Positions 10,062 through 24,853 of a stretch of DNA of 64,000 nt are shown piece after piece. The DNA comes from Aquanectria penicillioides. Its lineage: Eukaryota; Ascomycota; Sordariomycetes; Hypocreales; Nectriaceae. Positions within the stretch are counted from its first letter, which is position 1; each line of letters starts with the position of its first letter. A model generated the notes under the pieces. The model had not been told where the DNA came from, did not search any database, and was given only the letters and a program-made list of their open reading frames with translations. The translations under genes and the position numbers were made by a program. The DNA is taken from the NCBI GenBank assembly GCA_003415625.1, contig PYIU01000002.1:248001-312000 (forward strand). Reading direction: 5' to 3'.

Positions 10062-11920
10062 TCCATCTCACTGTAGTTCATCTTCATTCAGGAGACAGTA
10101 GAACATTCAGCGTCGGAAAGAACTCGGACCAAAGTTGCCATCACAAGGTGCCCCCTGGATGACATGACGTTGATGTCGGTCTTACTGACGGACCAGCCGA
10201 TCTTTGAACCACGAGCTGCCGAAAGCTGAACACCCTGCAGAAGCTCCTTCAATGCATTGCAGCCATATGGGTTAAAATCTATCCGTTCTTACTATGGCCC
10301 AAATGGATCATGACCCATATGGTTTGTTGTCTCAGTGAAGTGGGTAGATCGTCACATCCAACCCTTGACTTTGACCCGGCTGTTAAGGCTACATTGGCTC
10401 TCGTCTTACCTATACGCCACACAAAAGTTTGTTCTCAACTTCATCTGATTGTTGGTCAAGGAGCCAATTCTTTCATTCCAACACAAATTCTCACTCCGAT
10501 AGTCAATGCAAGCAGCCTATTTTCACCTTGCAGTGCACTTTGGCCTGGTTTCACTGACGAGCCGCCAAGCCGATGACCCGCTGCAGTGTTTCATCCCCCG
10601 CATTCAAGTTCAGCTAACAGGGATCTGGATGGTTGGCCACACTATCGAGTGACAAGTATGTATCTCCGTCGCAGTGAACATGAGACTGTACCTCTCCACT
10701 AACACATGTTGCACTTCGCCTCACTGGTTGAAGCCAGGGGAGTTGAAATCTGCCTCGCCCATCTTGGCGGATGTCGCACCACTCAGGGTACAGATCAGTG
10801 CTCCTGTGCATCTGCCGACCATTCAAGCCGATCAGTAGATATTTTATCGGAATCTTACCTCTGAAGGAAGGATGAATAAGAGCAATACGACGGTCTCGCG
10901 CAGCAGCTGAACTAGGCGCGAAACATAAACTGACGTAGTCTTATGCCGATCTAGAAGTCTTGCAAACCGTTTTCGGCATTGCGACAATTTGGAACAACTT
11001 TGATTCCGTTATTTGACGGAAGAGCCAGGGTGGATCCAGATCGCATTCTTCGCTTTAGAATGCACAGGCGACGCCTGATAACCGTCTTTCTGGCTAGTTG
11101 ATTAGGTATTATTTTTAAACGGCCTCTACTGCGGCTTTACATATCGAGGCCGCTTATTTCCAGCGTAGTACCACCTTTCACCCACCATGCACCATCATCT
11201 AAGCGCCGTCGGGGGCCACACGGGAGCGGCACTCGAGATGGATGGCTGGATAATTATAGCACATTCTGCACATTTAATGCCGCTTCCACCAATGATGCCA
11301 TTGGGCCAGCGTTTGGGCGTCAGCCGTGGCCGAAGCGCACGTGGATAAGTCACTTCACAGGCTGCCAGTTTGCGCACTTGCATGAAACATTCGGCTGGGA
11401 TTTTTTTACATCAGAAGCGGGGTCACTGGCTTTCACCGCAAGAGTTGTGATCGGGACACTTTGAGGTGAAGGGTACAGCTGAAGATGTGAATCTCATGTT
11501 CAACTAGTCGGGCCGGATACTACTGGTGTCCTGGTGACATTGATGCAAGGGAGGATTAATTTAGAAGTCAGACGCACATGACATGCGAGTGTTGGAACAT
11601 GAATTGAGCTTGTCAAGATGCCTCCGAGTTAATGGCCGCAACTCAATGCAAGGAATCAACTGTCTGGTGAAATTGAAGCCTCGCAGGGCTAGAGGCTGGA
11701 GATTAGGGTTGATAGAGATTGTTCATACTGACATCGGAGGAACATTTCTTGATGTGATTTGGTTCTATGAGTGAGTTTTCGCTGGGAATGCATCACCACC
11801 ATCGTTCGCCGCATGAGTCACCCCGCATTTAGCAACTGGACGATATGGTAGCGGTTGGTTTTGTAGCTGTCTACCTTGGATTGGTCAATTGCGTTTGAAA
11901 CCACACATCAGTTCGACCAG
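10062..11920. other. 1.9-kb intergenic region
   Basis: No supported gene. Short open frames at 10310-10576 (plus) and 10614-10826 and 11195-11383 (minus) lack recognisable features. The stretch 11090-11160 is AT-richer. It contains the distal promoter of the defensin gene and the promoter of the kinase-like gene at 11921. Confidence 0.5.
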
Positions 11921-13207
11921 ATGGAAAACTTTGAGCGACCAGCGACACCATCATCATACCCAACCGCCGGGGTGAAGATAACGCGTGAGGAGATAGAAAT
12001 CATCTCGGCTGGAGGCTTCCCCACGTCTGAGCTTCTGTCCATCACGGAGCTTCCGTTTGGAAAATCATTCAATAACCGCATTTACTTTCTCAAGCTAGTG
12101 CACTTGGAGCAGGGCCGACAGATTGAGCAACATGTGGTCCTCAAAGTCAATGGTCGCTTCTTTGGCGCGGACAAGGTGCAGAATGAGGTGGCTTGTCTTC
12201 AGCTACTAGAGAAGTACTGCCCAGATATTCCATCCCCGCGAGCTCTCGCGTGGTCTGAGGATGGAAAAGTTGTGACATTTGCAACACCGTTCAATACTGG
12301 TTGCTGCTCGTTGCCTCCACCATCTGGACTAACAAAGGTGAGCCATGGCGGATGGATTCTGATGACAAAAGTACCAGGCAGCCCTTTTGATAGTAACAGA
12401 GACATGGATGCTGAGACTGTTGGGGACCTCGGTGGACAACTTGGCGACATCGTGTCAAGCTGGCGCCAAAAGATCCCAGTACAACTCCACTGCGGCAACA
12501 TCTGCCTGCCAAAACGATCCCCAGGGACAATGGATCTGATGCGCGATATGACGATTCGCGGCATTTTGCAAGAGGGAATACATGTCGATGAACCAATCAC
12601 TAGTATCAACGAGTATTGCAGACTCAAGTTGGCTGACAAGCTGCGGCAGCTTGAATGCTCAGACACATACGCACCAAACCGGTCGCTAGTCGGCCCTATC
12701 AAAAAGTTCATGGCCGACAAACTCCCTTACCTCGAGCTCACCGTGCAAAATCACCAGGCTCCGGAAGAATACATCTTTACTCACTACGATCTCTCACCCC
12801 GCAATGTTCTCATCTCAGGCCAGCCGCCGCGGATCACAGGCATTGTTGATTTTGAATTTGCCGGCTTCTTCCCAGCTGCTGAAGAATTTCTGAATGATCA
12901 CATTGGAAACAATGGAGACTGGCCCGCAAAGTTCTATGACGCATACTTGGAATGCCTCGAGTCAAAAGGAGTCGCGACGCCCAAAAAGACAATTGATGCC
13001 AAAGTCTGGAATACCAATTGCTGGCTGGAAATGCTCGTCTCATGCGTAGCCCCTTGGTACCTCCCTGGCGAATACACGGGCTGTGAACTGGACGCGCAGC
13101 TGGAAACAGCCAAGTCTTCGGCGAATCGCATGCTTGAGCGGTTGAATGATGGAGTAAATTATCGCGCCGAGGTTGTCAAGTATGGAGTAAGGCACTGCGA
13201 GGCCTAG
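11921..13207 (+). CDS. APH-family phosphotransferase/kinase-like protein
   Basis: 428 aa, single exon. The first ATG is at 11921 (context CGACCAGATGG); the frame is open upstream but contains no other ATG. It belongs to the aminoglycoside-phosphotransferase/choline-kinase-like fold (PF01636), which is strongly expanded in filamentous fungi. Visible are a lysine-bearing N-lobe strand (HVVLKVNG), a catalytic loop HYDLSPRNVLI with Asp and Asn in place, and the metal-binding segment IVDFEFAGFFP. Substrates of the fungal proteins are mostly unknown, and resistance to aminoglycosides should not be assumed. It is not obviously linked to its neighbours; the next gene lies tail to tail, 84 bp away. 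Confidence 0.85.
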   Translation: MENFERPATPSSYPTAGVKITREEIEIISAGGFPTSELLSITELPFGKSFNNRIYFLKLVHLEQGRQIEQHVVLKVNGRFFGADKVQNEVACLQLLEKYCPDIPSPRALAWSEDGKVVTFATPFNTGCCSLPPPSGLTKVSHGGWILMTKVPGSPFDSNRDMDAETVGDLGGQLGDIVSSWRQKIPVQLHCGNICLPKRSPGTMDLMRDMTIRGILQEGIHVDEPITSINEYCRLKLADKLRQLECSDTYAPNRSLVGPIKKFMADKLPYLELTVQNHQAPEEYIFTHYDLSPRNVLISGQPPRITGIVDFEFAGFFPAAEEFLNDHIGNNGDWPAKFYDAYLECLESKGVATPKKTIDAKVWNTNCWLEMLVSCVAPWYLPGEYTGCELDAQLETAKSSANRMLERLNDGVNYRAEVVKYGVRHCEA

Positions 13208-13290
13208 TCCGCTCGAGCACCATTGCAAGTTATTCAAGGTTCACCTGCAGGAATTGGAATACTCGGCGAACCCAGTTCAAAGCCTGCAAG

Positions 13291-15746
13291 CTAATTCAAA
13301 TTGTATCCATCCAAGTTGCCCCAGTCAAACGTCGCCGCGATGTCTTGTGTAATAAAATGTGACATATCACTTGCCAGCTGGATATAATCACCCAGCGACG
13401 GCTCCTCGGCCGGCAAAAATGCCCTGTCGCTTGTCTCAGTCATCGCCAGCTCTACACCTGCCCCAACGTCCTGCATATAATCGTCGTTGGGCTGCAATGG
13501 CGTATGGACATTCCTGGTTTCCAATGAGTTTCGAATTGACTCAACCTGGCTGTATGTCGGCGGAGGGGAACGCGTATGTTTCGAATTCACTTCAGACATG
13601 GCTCGGCGGAACGGGGCCAGCGTCATGAGGAAGCCAGCTTCTGGAGGCCCGGTAATCTCAAGATTTGCAGTGGAACTGAAAAGGTTAGATGCATTCGCTG
13701 TAGCTGGACTGTACTTACCCGTCTTTGCTCATGCGGTCGGCAACGAGGCTGTGGAAGCCGAAGCTAGCGATAATGGCGAAGAGAGAATGTCGCTATGTTG
13801 ATTAAAATCTAATACGGGGAGTTGTAGAAGAACTCACCTGCTTCTCCGTGACTCGCCACGGAAACGAATCCAAAAACCTGAGAGCTGTTGTAATGTTTTC
13901 TTCTGCATTCTTTCGACATGGAGCGTCATTAGCTACCGTCGCGGCATGCACTGCCTGAATTTTGGTTGCCTCAAACAAGATGCCATCGCACATTCTGTCA
14001 TCAAATGCCTTGTAGTTTCGAGATGCGAGTCCTTTTTGGACCAAGCAAGACACCATGGCGGCATGATGGCGGCATCGCTCTCTGCACTGGTCTCTGAATT
14101 CCAGAGAGACGGCACCAAACGCAGTAGCTGCGGGAAAATTGAATCCAGGCAATGAAATCCTCGTCAGGTCGAAAATGGCTGCGTGGTACGCTAAATGAAG
14201 AGAGAAAAATACGCCTAGGTTGCGGGAGTCTTGGTGAACATAGTAGTCAAAGTTTACCCACTGCAGGATTGCTGGTAGGGATTTATGCCAGGAATCTAAG
14301 CGGTCCAAGAGACCGACAAACCGGCCGGTAGGTTGGCTAATGTCTGATTGGCAATCTTGGCGGATGAGGTGCAGCGTGAGGGTTCGCAGATGAATAAGAT
14401 GCACCATCTGAGCCTGGAGGTTGGGCGATGCGACAACGTCTGCTTGCTTCATGGACTCCAACGTGAGGGGATTGGAGCAAGGAGCAGACAAGACCTCACT
14501 GTCGTGGAGTGGAAGCGGAATACGAGGGTATCCGAGAGCCCAGGCAAGGTTGGGCACGATTCCCGAACCGATAATGCTGTCTGTGATGAAAAAGGACCAA
14601 ACTAGACGAATGTTCAATTCGCGTTGAATCAAGTCGAATGATGTGACCTGAGGTTCCGGAGCGTCCAACCCTAGCACGCGCACCAGCCTGTAGCAGGACC
14701 CGAGAAGAACATAGGCCGAGGCGTTTACACCGATGCTCAAGTTGTATTCGCAGACGAGAACAAGGACCTGGAGAGTTAGCCAAGTCGTTGAGATGTAGCG
14801 GCACTCACCTGCAGCGATTCGAACGAAGGCCTGTCGGCGGCAATGAGCACAATGTCCTTTGCTCTTTTGGACCAAGCGTTCCCTGGCGCTCCCCTGGGGG
14901 TAAAAGCACCAAGATTTAGGCAGTAGTCGAAGTAAATTACTCTAGACGGTCAGCTATGCCATTGAACATGGAGAATACTCACCTTGCAGCCAGGGCAGAC
15001 ATGGCGTAGATGAGGGCTTCCCCAAAAGTTTCCGTCAAGGTGCCGTTTTCAAACGACTGCATGAACGTGGGTTTATGCACAAAATTCATGCATCTGAGGG
15101 GGTACACTCGATCAAAGAAGGCGTCCAAGAGGCTCTTCATCTTTATCAAACAGTCGGGCAGGGTGTCCTTGAACAACCTGCACGTGTTAGACAGGCTTGG
15201 ATGCTGGGGTTCTCTTACCATTCAACTTCGTCACGAGGAGCCGGGTCCATCCGGAATCCGGCGTCAGGAAGATGAATAGATATAGGCGTCACGACTGCGT
15301 CCCTGGATAGCTGGATTTGGCGATGCGTGCGCGTGCTTGCTTGGTACACGCAGTTCAGTTGGCGCTTGACACATCGCGTGCAGCACGGATAAGTCTTGGA
15401 ACATCGGCTCTTGGACTGGCGGCACTCTTGACAGGACCCAATGCGCCGGGTTTTGACATGAGACGCATCAAACACCAGCTGCGCGTACTCTTCAACGGCG
15501 CGACGGGACATTCTGTTGCGTGCAGTGCTGTAGCCAGGGCAGCGAATGTCGAGGCGGCTGCACGCAAGACATTGCGGAGTTGAGCGGTCGCATTTCACCT
15601 ACACAGCGTCAATCAGTGCAAATAAGCCAAGAGGTGACTCGCACCTTTCTAGCGCGGCACACCAGGCAGCCTGACGCTGGAGCCGACGCTGGAGCCGAAG
15701 ACTTGACGGCCTCTTCATCTGGACTCTGCTCCATCTTCAACACCAT
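13291..15746 (-). CDS. Transcription factor with two tandem Zn2Cys6 clusters
   Basis: Seven exons: 15746-15645, 15598-15219, 15177-14983, 14941-14809, 14767-13838, 13792-13719 and 13675-13291. They join in frame through introns of 41-46 nt and give about 732 aa. The N-terminus carries two complete binuclear zinc clusters about 35 residues apart: first CLVCRARKVKCDRSTPQC.., split by intron 1, then CQECRQSKSRCSKTYPCC... Both fit C-x2-C-x6-C-x6-C-x2-C-x6-C. The middle (FFDRVYPLRCMNFVHKPTFM, then LGSCYRLVRVLGLDAPEP) is the fungal-specific regulatory domain. An in-frame ATG at 15857 would add 37 residues, but it lies only about 60 bp from the adjacent gene's stop. The gene follows the sugar-porter gene on the same strand, suggesting it regulates that cluster (inference). 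Confidence 0.88.
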
Positions 15747-15918
15747 GAGAACAGTTGACGCGGCCCAGACGGGGGACACTGGGGAATAAGTATGCGGCGG
15801 TGGGGACTTGGGCGGGTCTGGGGTAGCTTCTCCGCACGAGACGAGAGAGGTTAGCATGAGAACAACGGGGTCTAATTGGTGATTCTGAAATAGGCTACGG
15901 GTGTAGCTATTTACATTG

Positions 15919-17722
15919 CTAGATGGTCTCCTCGTGGACTACGGCCTGCTTTACGCTATCCGAGGCCGGTTGCAGATGCTCCTCTGGAATCTCAAACGAG
16001 CCAAACTTGCGGAGGGCCGTCCCGGATGCAAAGAGATAGTCGACCTCCTCCAAGGTGCGTCCCTTCATCTCTGGGACCACGAAATACGCTACTACAGTCA
16101 TGACCCAGCAAATGGATCCAAAGACGAACCCGACCTTTCCACCAAGCCCAGCATAGTCTGCGCTGAGGAGATACGGAATTGTAAAGGCGACGACAAATGT
16201 GGTGGCGACGGAAATGACCGATGCCATCAGGTTGGTCTTTTCCTTGACCGAGGATCTGGCTGCTTCGGATACGACGACGTAGGAGCTAGTCATGGTTAGA
16301 CCTGGCACTACGACGGGGATTGTTGCTGAACTTACATTGGAGCCCATGAGAGGCCGTACGAAGCACCAAACAGCATCACAGACGCGACCATGGCTCCCCG
16401 TTCAGCCTGGGAAGGGGCACGGAGAGTCGAAATGGATCCCACAATGAACAGTGTGCTAGCCATCATGGCGCTTCCTGTGAGCAGCAGAGGTCTATGGAAT
16501 TAGCGACGCTGACATCTCGGGCAAGCTCTACTTACCGACGACCGAGACCATCAACGAGGAACCAGGCCAGGACAACGCAAACCATTCCGACGACGCCGCT
16601 GATGACATTGAAAAAAAAGGCCTGGCTGACGAAGCCTTGCTGCTGGTAGAATACGACGGAGTATTTGCTGACGAACGCCTGGCCGGTAATCTGCTGGCCA
16701 AACATGACAATGACGGCAACGGCCGTACGAGTCTGCAATGTCAGCCTGGTTCGGCGGTGGAAACGCAACAAAAACATACCCTGTTTTCCTTGCTAAAAAC
16801 GTCTGCCCAGCTGCCCTTTGTTGTGTTCGCTGTCGAGTGGCGGAGGCTGTCCAGCTCTGCATCGATTTCTGCCCCGCTCACTTGTCGAATCTTCTCCAGC
16901 GACTTTCTCGCCTGGGGGACTCGATCCTGGGAAAGGAGCCTAGGAGTTGTTAGCCCTGTAAGGTTGTTGGCGGGGAGGCATTACCATCGGGGAGACTCGG
17001 GTACGAGCGGAAGAAAAGCCAAGATCACGGATGGGGCGATGAACTGTAATCCTGTCGGGATCTGCCAGCCGGCGTTTGTATCCATGTGTTGGGTACCGTA
17101 AACAACGAGCGATGCAACTAGGGCTCCAAGAGAAATCATCAATTGCAGAGTTGCGTTCATCATGCCGCGGATCGACTTGGGGGCCGTTTCGGCTTGGTAG
17201 ATGGGGACGACGACAATGGTGAAGCCCGTCATGGCAAAGGAAAAGACTCGGCCGAGTGTGAATTGCGCTGCCGTAGTTGCGCTGATTTGGAGCACAACGC
17301 CACTGGGCTTGTAAGCTGCTGTCCAGGGTTATTTCGGGGGACTAACATGAATGACAAGACAACGAGAATGAGAATGGCCATTCTTCGTCCCCATCGCTCC
17401 GCAACGTAACCGCACACAAGGGCTCCAATGGCTTTGCCGACAAAGGGCACCGAATTCATGACTGCAAGCAGCGTAGCCGAGAGTGCCCAGCGATCAAGGC
17501 GTTTATCATACGTGCCGAATCGCTTTCCAAAGCCTGGACAATATCAGGTCTGTCCTAGTACAAAAGGCACAACATACTCTGCATTCCCTGAATGCCACCA
17601 AAGATGCCTACATCGTAACCAAAGTTGAAGGAGCAACTGGCCATGTAAACCATGATGAAGACGACGGTGACGTTGAACTCCCTGAAACGTCCTGAAACGG
17701 CGCTGGGAGAGTTGGAGCCCAT
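15919..17722 (-). CDS. MFS transporter, sugar porter family
   Basis: Plasma-membrane transporter with twelve predicted helices. Start MGSNSPSAVSGRFREFNVTV at 17722. Sugar-porter signatures are FNFGYDVGIFGGIQGM, the loop GYVAERWGRR, VPESPRW after helix 6, FGQQITGQAF in helix 7 and VPEMKGRTLEEVDYLFA after helix 12. The coding sequence is split by several short introns; intron 1 is 17577-17534. The join near 17320 between VVLSF.. and ..GVVLQISATT is not certain: the only in-frame GT-AG choices have weak donors. Length is about 500 aa. Substrate is unknown. Its position beside a sulfatase and divergent from it suggests uptake of a sulfated sugar or a released sugar (inference). Confidence 0.88.
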
Positions 17723-20151
<2,429 letters not shown>

Positions 20152-20260
20152 GCGTAATTAAGTAATTAGGTTGTGGCATACTTGAATCCTCTATCGACCT
20201 ATATACTTTTGCACCATGTCCCGAGCTAGTTGCGAGCTACGCACCCAGCTCGCTGCGCGA

Positions 20261-21905
20261 TTACACGTTGACTACAGTCTTTTCCCTTCCCTCTTCGTTT
20301 TGAGTCACGTTTGTCTGCTCCTGCATGGACAAATATGAGCTCGATTCATCCGTTTTATTAGTCCAGGCGTTGCCTCTGCGGATAGCCCACATCATGCCCG
20401 CAGCCGAGAGCACAAGCAGCCCCGACGAGATGGTCGAGAACCAGCCGACGCCGACAGCCTCGATGATGGGCAGAACCACGGCCGTTCCGAGACATCCCGC
20501 CAGGTATCGCACGAAAAAGTTGGCCGCTGCAACCTCGGCCCCTTGGCCCGGCATTACGTCCAGGCAGTACGTGTTGAGCGAGGGAAAGCAAAACAGTTGG
20601 GCAACACCTTGGATGAACAAGACAATGACTGGCACCGGAATGCCGCCAACTGCCTTTTCCACAGTCCACCCATATATCAGGACACACCCCGGGATAATTA
20701 TTCCTACAAACGGTAGCGCAGATCGGATGCGGTCCTCGGGAACTCGCACTCCCCGCTTCCTGATCCATCGCTTCACCGTCCAGTCTGCCCACCGGCCGCC
20801 CATAAAAGTGCCGATTACGTACCCGATTCCGGGAGCGAGGTAGAAGAGGCCGGAAAGCAGCGGAGACTCCAAGTGGAAGCGGGGATTCAAGACGTACCGG
20901 ATTGGCGTGAGGAGGCTGTACATGTTCCACACCAAAGCGGAGCTCGCACCTGCAACTAAGCACAGGTTTAGATGCTTAAACAGACGCAGGACCCGCAGGG
21001 GGTTGACCATGGAGAGTACAGCCTTGGCCTTTTCCTTTCGAGAATAGGTCTCGAGATCCATCAACTTCTTGTAGTGTATCGTTTCTGGAATCAAGAAAAA
21101 GACGGCAACGGCTCCGGTGCCAGCCAAGCCGGTTTGCAGCCAAAACACAGTCCTCCACGAAGAGTAGGTGACGATGATGCCGCCGAGGAACGGTCCAAAT
21201 GCGGGCCCAATCAGAGTCCCAGACATGAACCATCCCATGGCTGTTCCGCGTTCTGTCGGTCGATGGATATCCCTGTCTCGTGAGCACGGTTCCTCGCCAT
21301 GGTTATCGGACGTACCCTATGCATGCAGCGCCAAGAAGAATGAACGAGGTGCCGTCCAGTGCTGATAGAGCACGGAAGATGAAGAATGCCGCGAGGTTGG
21401 GTGACAATGCGGTAGCAACACTGAGGAGAAAAAAGACGATGGAGTTGAAGATGGCGACCTGGGAGAGTTAGGCTCCAAGGTAGCAGGGCCTAGCTGCAGC
21501 ACTCACCGGTCGCCGTCCAAACACCTGGCTCATGGGCCCCCAAAAGATGGGCGAAATGGCCATGAAGGCCATATAGCCGGCATTGCTGGCGTTAATAACC
21601 GAGCCTGACGTGTTGAACTCGGCGGCAACTTCGGGCGTGGCGGACAGGATGCTGGTGCTGGAAATGGGCGATAGGAAGGCGCAAAAGGACAGCACCGCCA
21701 CAATGACGGCCTTGCGCTTTCGAGACAGCTTGTCATAGATCTCATCGCCCTGCTCACGGTATAGATTCGGATCTGGCGGATCGGGAGACATGATGTGGGC
21801 AGGCTGTTCAGTGGGCCTGGGGTTGGGTCTGGGCTGATCAGTCATGGCGGGTGATTGAGACGGGTCAAGCACGGTTGAGCTTTGCATTTCCAATTGATCT
21901 TTCAT
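20261..21905 (-). CDS. MFS transporter, DHA1 type (drug:H+ antiporter-like)
   Basis: Exons 21905-21507, 21458-21316 and 21272-20261 (introns 48 and 43 nt) give 517 aa. It has a long cytosolic N-tail rich in P, S and T, then twelve predicted helices. Family features are SPISSTSILSATPEVAAEF in helix 1, FWGPMSQVFGRRPV (motif A), DIHRPTERGTAMGWFMSG and GPAFGPFLGGIIVTYSSWRTVFW (motif C region), and the large central loop LMDLETYSRKEKAKAV. Such proteins usually export small toxic molecules, and some import metabolites. It is convergent with the sulfatase, with about 110 bp between the ends. Together with the sugar porter it brackets the sulfatase, so it could export a product of that pathway (inference). 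Confidence 0.9.
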
Positions 21906-22880
21906 GGTAGATGACAGGCTTGAGGAATGTTTGAAAGTTACAGGACAAGAGCTGTGAGCAGAAATCTTCAACACCAAATTGGGCCATCCGACCTTTCTGA
22001 GCACCACACAGAGAAACCTGGGAAAGGATATCCTAATGACTCATGGGGGAGGGCTGAATATTTATGGGACGGTTTCCTTTGCCGAATCTGATTGAGCATC
22101 GTCTCCACTCGATTGGACTGGTTATCAACGGCGCCCTTGCCCGCCCTATATCCGACTGCAGTTGGAGATGTCCTCGGAAAAGTATGCGATATCGCAGGCG
22201 GTTGCTGATTGTGGCCTGAAAGAGTTTAGCCCCCGTCTCCGAGAGTCGGACCCGTCGGACCGCCGCCGACGCAGAACCGAAGCTAAGCATGTTCGGCAAG
22301 TCTCCCATTGGTTGTTTGACCGACATCCGATGGACTGGGAGGTCATATTGGTGCTGTCGATTTAGGTGCTGTTAACTCGGCATTATTAGAGCTGAGTTGG
22401 TTTCTGAGTTGGTTTCGGCCCAGCTAGACTGCTAAACTCGAGAGTTGCCAGAGATCACAAACGGGTGTGATGGCTGATACAACCAATGGCCACACTATTC
22501 ATTGGAAGACTACACTGTCAAGCTTCCCCAGATTAACATTACCGCTCACGAATGAGCTTGTATAACGAGGCATGGCCATAAAATAATCTCAACAGGGACA
22601 CTTACAGAAGGATGACAATTAATGTTGCTTTATGTTGAAGCAATCTCGTGGATCAGACGGGGCTAACTCCAGCATCCTGGCTGCTGACCCACCATAACCA
22701 TTTTAGGTAAACGGTGCTGACCGTGAACGCCAAATCAGCATATCACGTACAGATTTGTTGACAATTTGCCGTCGCTTACGTTGCTAGAGGCGGCAATGAA
22801 CGATTTGCATGAGATTTGATAGTTAAATAGCGTTGTTCATACGCGAAGATATTCGATCAACCATACCGCAACCCTCCAAC
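21906..22880. promoter_or_regulatory. Divergent intergenic region
   Basis: 975 bp between the divergent DHA1 transporter and the NAD(P)-binding protein gene. A possible TATA-like stretch (minus strand ATAAATATT) is near 22060. The region 22370-22830 is moderately AT-rich. No repeat or open frame of note. Confidence 0.4.
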
Positions 22881-23692
22881 ATGCATCTCATCCTCACTGG
22901 TGCCACCGGCCTCATTGGCTCAGGCGTCCTCGATGCTATGCTGAAGATCAAGGACATTACCAAAATTTCTATTCTCAGCCGCAGACCTGTCGCCATGGCT
23001 GAACAGGCCGACGACCCAAGAGTCAGCGTCATCATTCACAAAGACTTTTTGCACTACGGACCCGACGTGCTCAGGCAGCTGCAGGGAGCCAAGGGCGCAG
23101 TGTGGGCTCTCGGAGTCAGCCAAACCAAGGTCTCCAAAGAGTATGTGCTTTTGTTCGCGATTGACATGGTGCTAACTCGCAAAGTGAATACGTCACAATC
23201 ACAAAAGACTATGCACTAGCTGGAGCCAAGGCGTTTGCCGACCTTGCGCCTGGCCACGAGCCGTTCCGCTTCATCTTCGTCTCCGGACAAGGCTCGACGC
23301 AAGATCCTGGCCGATTCACTTCCCGGTATGGCCGTGTCAAGGGCGAGACGGAAATATTGCTTTCAAAGATGCGCGCCACGTACCCTCGGCTTTTGACAGA
23401 GTCGGTAGGACCAGGCTTTGTTGACCCCAAGGACCATGCCGCCATTCAGCCATTCATTCCCCAGCAAAGCTTCCTGTACAACAGCGCGAGAACCATCTTT
23501 GGCACCCCGATTCGAATTGCCATCGAGTCGCTGCATGCCCCGACAGAGCCCCTAGGGAAGTTCTTGACCGAAATGGCCATGGGAAGGTTTGATGAACAGC
23601 TGGATGAGGGCCACGACGGTATTTTCAAAGTCAACGGCGGTATGAGAATTGTCAAGAATGAGGCGTTCCGGAGACTGGCAGGGCTCTCTTAG
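22881..23692 (+). CDS. NAD(P)-binding epimerase/NmrA-like protein (atypical SDR)
   Basis: Exons 22881-23140 and 23185-23692 (intron 44 nt, phase 2) give 255 aa. Begins at once with a Rossmann strand and nucleotide-binding loop, LILTGATGLIGSGVLDAM (TGATGxxG). Then come a strand ending in the conserved SRRP, the segment AVWALGVSQTKVSK, FIFVSGQGSTQD and RYGRVKGETE, which carries a Y-x3-K pair. The family covers small NAD(P)-binding proteins similar to yeast Fmp52 and plant-type epimerases; many are reductases or redox sensors and the substrate cannot be told. The ATG is well placed (CTCCAACATG). Confidence 0.82.
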
Positions 23693-23854
23693 ATGATAGA
23701 TTCGTCCTGTAATATTACGATCAGTTGTAAATTGGTGTAATAAGTAAATCCTACTATAGAGTCCCAGCCATGAAAAAGCCAAAATAGACATCGGAAATCA
23801 AGAAACGGACTATTTGAACAAATCTACCAGCTAATTTACACCCGGCAAGGCAAG

Positions 23855-24853
23855 CTATAGACGCACTATTGCCAAAGATGCATCGTAGAGCTTCTTGGCG
23901 CTCTCCTCACTATAGGCCCACTCTGCATGCCCAGAATCGATCAAACCAAAGCCCTTCTTCACCTGCTGGCTGATTTGATTCCTTTCCAGATATTTGCCTC
24001 CCTGGCCCTCTAGATCCCTGCTGACCGCCGCCCAAACAGTTGTGGATGCTCCCTGCTCCGGGCTCATCAGAGATCTCATGGTAGTCATGACTCCACACTT
24101 CAGAAAAGTCAGAGCATCATGAAGATTGGGTCTCTGGAGCCCGGTTTTGATTCCTCCAGGATGCACACTCCAGCCGTGAAGTCCCTGCGGTCCGTACCGC
24201 CTTTCAATCTCGCTTGCTGTGTAGACGTTTGCCAGCTTACTCTGGCCATACGCCACAGAAGGTTCGTATCGTCTCTTCTCCCAGTTGAGGTCGTTAAAGT
24301 CCATCGGCGCATTGCGGTGTGCAGTCGAGGACACTAACACGACCCGAGACTGGAACTCGGCGGTGGAGGACTCCAGCAGTGTTGGCTTCAATAGCTGGAA
24401 CAACAGAAAATGTGCAAGGTGGTTTGTTCCCCAGTGCAGCTCGAAACCATCCTTGGTTTTTCCCTCGGGAACATGACGTATCCCGGCATTTTCGATCAAG
24501 ATGTTGAGCTGCTTGCTTTTAGATTTAAATTCTGTGACACAGGAGCGAACGCTGTCAAAAGATTCCAAATCAAGGTGGAGGAGGTGAACTAGGTCGCCAT
24601 CGAGAATGTCGCCAAGCGCATTTCTGGCCTTTTCCAAGTTGCGTGCCGTGAGGAAAAGGGTGATGCCGGAGGCTTTCATAGCCCGAGCAGTCTCAATGCC
24701 TAGCCCAGAGGAACAGCCAGTGATAAGTGCGACTTCGCCACTGAGACCTCCCTCTCTCTGCTCATCCCTGATGATATGGAGAGCAGTGGGCCGAGAATCG
24801 CCTGGGCCTTTGGGCTTCAGATGTGCATCTGCGTATTTAGATACTGCCGTCAT
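23855..24853 (-). CDS. Short-chain dehydrogenase/reductase (retinol-dehydrogenase-like)
   Basis: 332 aa, single exon. First ATG at 24853 (MTAVSKYADAHLKPKGPGDS). Classical SDR fold: cofactor loop TGCSSGLGIETAR, LHLDLESFDSVR, NILIENAGI, GTNHLAHFLLFQLL, VVLVSSTAH and the catalytic YGQSK (Y-x3-K), then WSVHPGGIKTGL. It resembles WW-domain oxidoreductase and retinol dehydrogenase groups that use NADP(H) (family knowledge). Substrate unknown. The adjacent reductases and a methyltransferase suggest specialised metabolism (inference). Confidence 0.9.
   Translation of the reverse strand: MTAVSKYADAHLKPKGPGDSRPTALHIIRDEQREGGLSGEVALITGCSSGLGIETARAMKASGITLFLTARNLEKARNALGDILDGDLVHLLHLDLESFDSVRSCVTEFKSKSKQLNILIENAGIRHVPEGKTKDGFELHWGTNHLAHFLLFQLLKPTLLESSTAEFQSRVVLVSSTAHRNAPMDFNDLNWEKRRYEPSVAYGQSKLANVYTASEIERRYGPQGLHGWSVHPGGIKTGLQRPNLHDALTFLKCGVMTTMRSLMSPEQGASTTVWAAVSRDLEGQGGKYLERNQISQQVKKGFGLIDSGHAEWAYSEESAKKLYDASLAIVRL

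Noticed and set aside
11921..13207. Antibiotic-resistance gene
   Set aside because: The APH fold is common in fungal genomes and most members have unrelated or unknown substrates.
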